NCBI GenBank assembly: GCA_024697885.1
Contig: JAILSA010000215.1
Coordinates: 1 to 5,935 of the forward strand
Source: Eubacterium sp.
GTDB lineage: Bacteria; Bacillota; Clostridia; Lachnospirales; Lachnospiraceae
Length of the DNA: 5,935 nt
Direction of reading: 5' to 3'
The position numbers and the translations under genes were made by a program. How positions within the stretch are numbered: position 1 is the stretch's first letter; each line of letters opens with the position of its first letter. Under the pieces are notes generated by a model, which had not been told where the DNA came from, ran no database searches, and was given only the letters and a program-made list of their open reading frames with translations. Shown piece by piece: positions 5,771 to 5,935 of this stretch.

Positions 5771-5799
5771 TTTACTTTGACAAAAAATTCTTGTATACT
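5771..5799 (+). promoter_or_regulatory. Promoter of the lipoprotein gene
   Basis: There is a -35 TTTACT (5771-5776, four of six), a 17-nt spacer and a -10 TATACT (5794-5799, five of six). A perfect TTGACA at 5777-5782 is only 11 nt from the -10, too close to be its partner. The start near 5806 gives a short leader before GGAGG at 5820-5824. Confidence 0.5.
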
Positions 5800-5832
5800 A
5801 TTGGGGTAAAATTACTATTGGAGGTTTTAATA

Positions 5833-5935
5833 ATGAAAAAGAAATTAACCAGTCTCTTTCTGGTTCTTATGTGTATCTTTAGCTTGACAGCTTGTGGCTC
5901 CTCTGCTGCTGTTGAATTCAATGCAGGCGAGTACA
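5833..5935 (+). CDS. Lipoprotein, N-terminal part only (cut by window end)
   Basis: The first 34 codons read as a classical bacterial lipoprotein signal: three lysines after the initiator Met, a hydrophobic core from about residue 5 to 18, and a lipobox LTAC with the lipidated Cys21, then a Gly/Ser-rich mature start. Signal peptidase II would cut before Cys21 and the protein would be anchored to the outer face of the cell membrane. GGAGG at 5820-5824 lies 8 bases before the ATG. The rest is missing, so function (solute-binding protein, foldase or other) is not assigned. It is divergent from dus. Confidence 0.88.
   Translation, partial: MKKKLTSLFLVLMCIFSLTACGSSAAVEFNAGEY

Overview
The window looks like chromosomal DNA of a low-to-moderate GC Gram-positive anaerobe, most likely a clostridium of the Lachnospiraceae type. 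The evidence is strong AGGAGG-type ribosome binding sites before every gene, consensus sigma-A-like promoters, a single-domain clostridial phosphotransacetylase, and an aminotransferase and a Dus enzyme that match my memory of Lachnospiraceae proteins. The genus cannot be fixed from the sequence alone.

Layout. Positions 1-633 have no convincing protein gene. Read leftward (minus strand), they hold two consensus promoters in tandem (308-336 and 220-248). These are followed by a leader of about 210 nt with a motif resembling the conserved TTGAAAACTGAACA-like element of Firmicutes rRNA leaders. I infer that a 16S rRNA gene, and so an rRNA operon, starts just beyond the left edge. Four DnaA-box-like 9-mers (311-410) lie over and upstream of the outer promoter. 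Reading rightward, a separate promoter (560-589) drives a 168-residue SEC-C zinc-motif protein (634-1140).

A perfect 12-bp-stem bidirectional terminator (1163-1193) separates that gene from a convergent four-gene cluster on the minus strand. In transcription order the cluster is dus (tRNA-dihydrouridine synthase, 5705-4785), a class I/II PLP aminotransferase (4765-3578), pta (phosphate acetyltransferase, 3457-2480) and a membrane acyltransferase-3 protein (2437-1205). dus and the aminotransferase are 19 nt apart. pta has its own probable promoter and a 5' leader with a small hairpin. pta and the acyltransferase are 42 nt apart. No terminator is visible inside the cluster, so a long readthrough transcript ending at the shared terminator is plausible. 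At the right edge, a divergent promoter region (5706-5832) drives dus leftward and a lipoprotein gene, cut off by the window end, rightward.

Functionally, the left part is translation-related (rRNA promoter region; SEC-C motif of the kind that ends SecA), as is dus. pta is central acetate/acetyl-CoA metabolism, but its usual partner ackA is not beside it. I see no mobile element, CRISPR array, tRNA gene or clear novel defence-type system. The parts most worth a second look are the DnaA-box cluster overlapping a putative rRNA promoter and the repeated architecture of the two tandem promoters.
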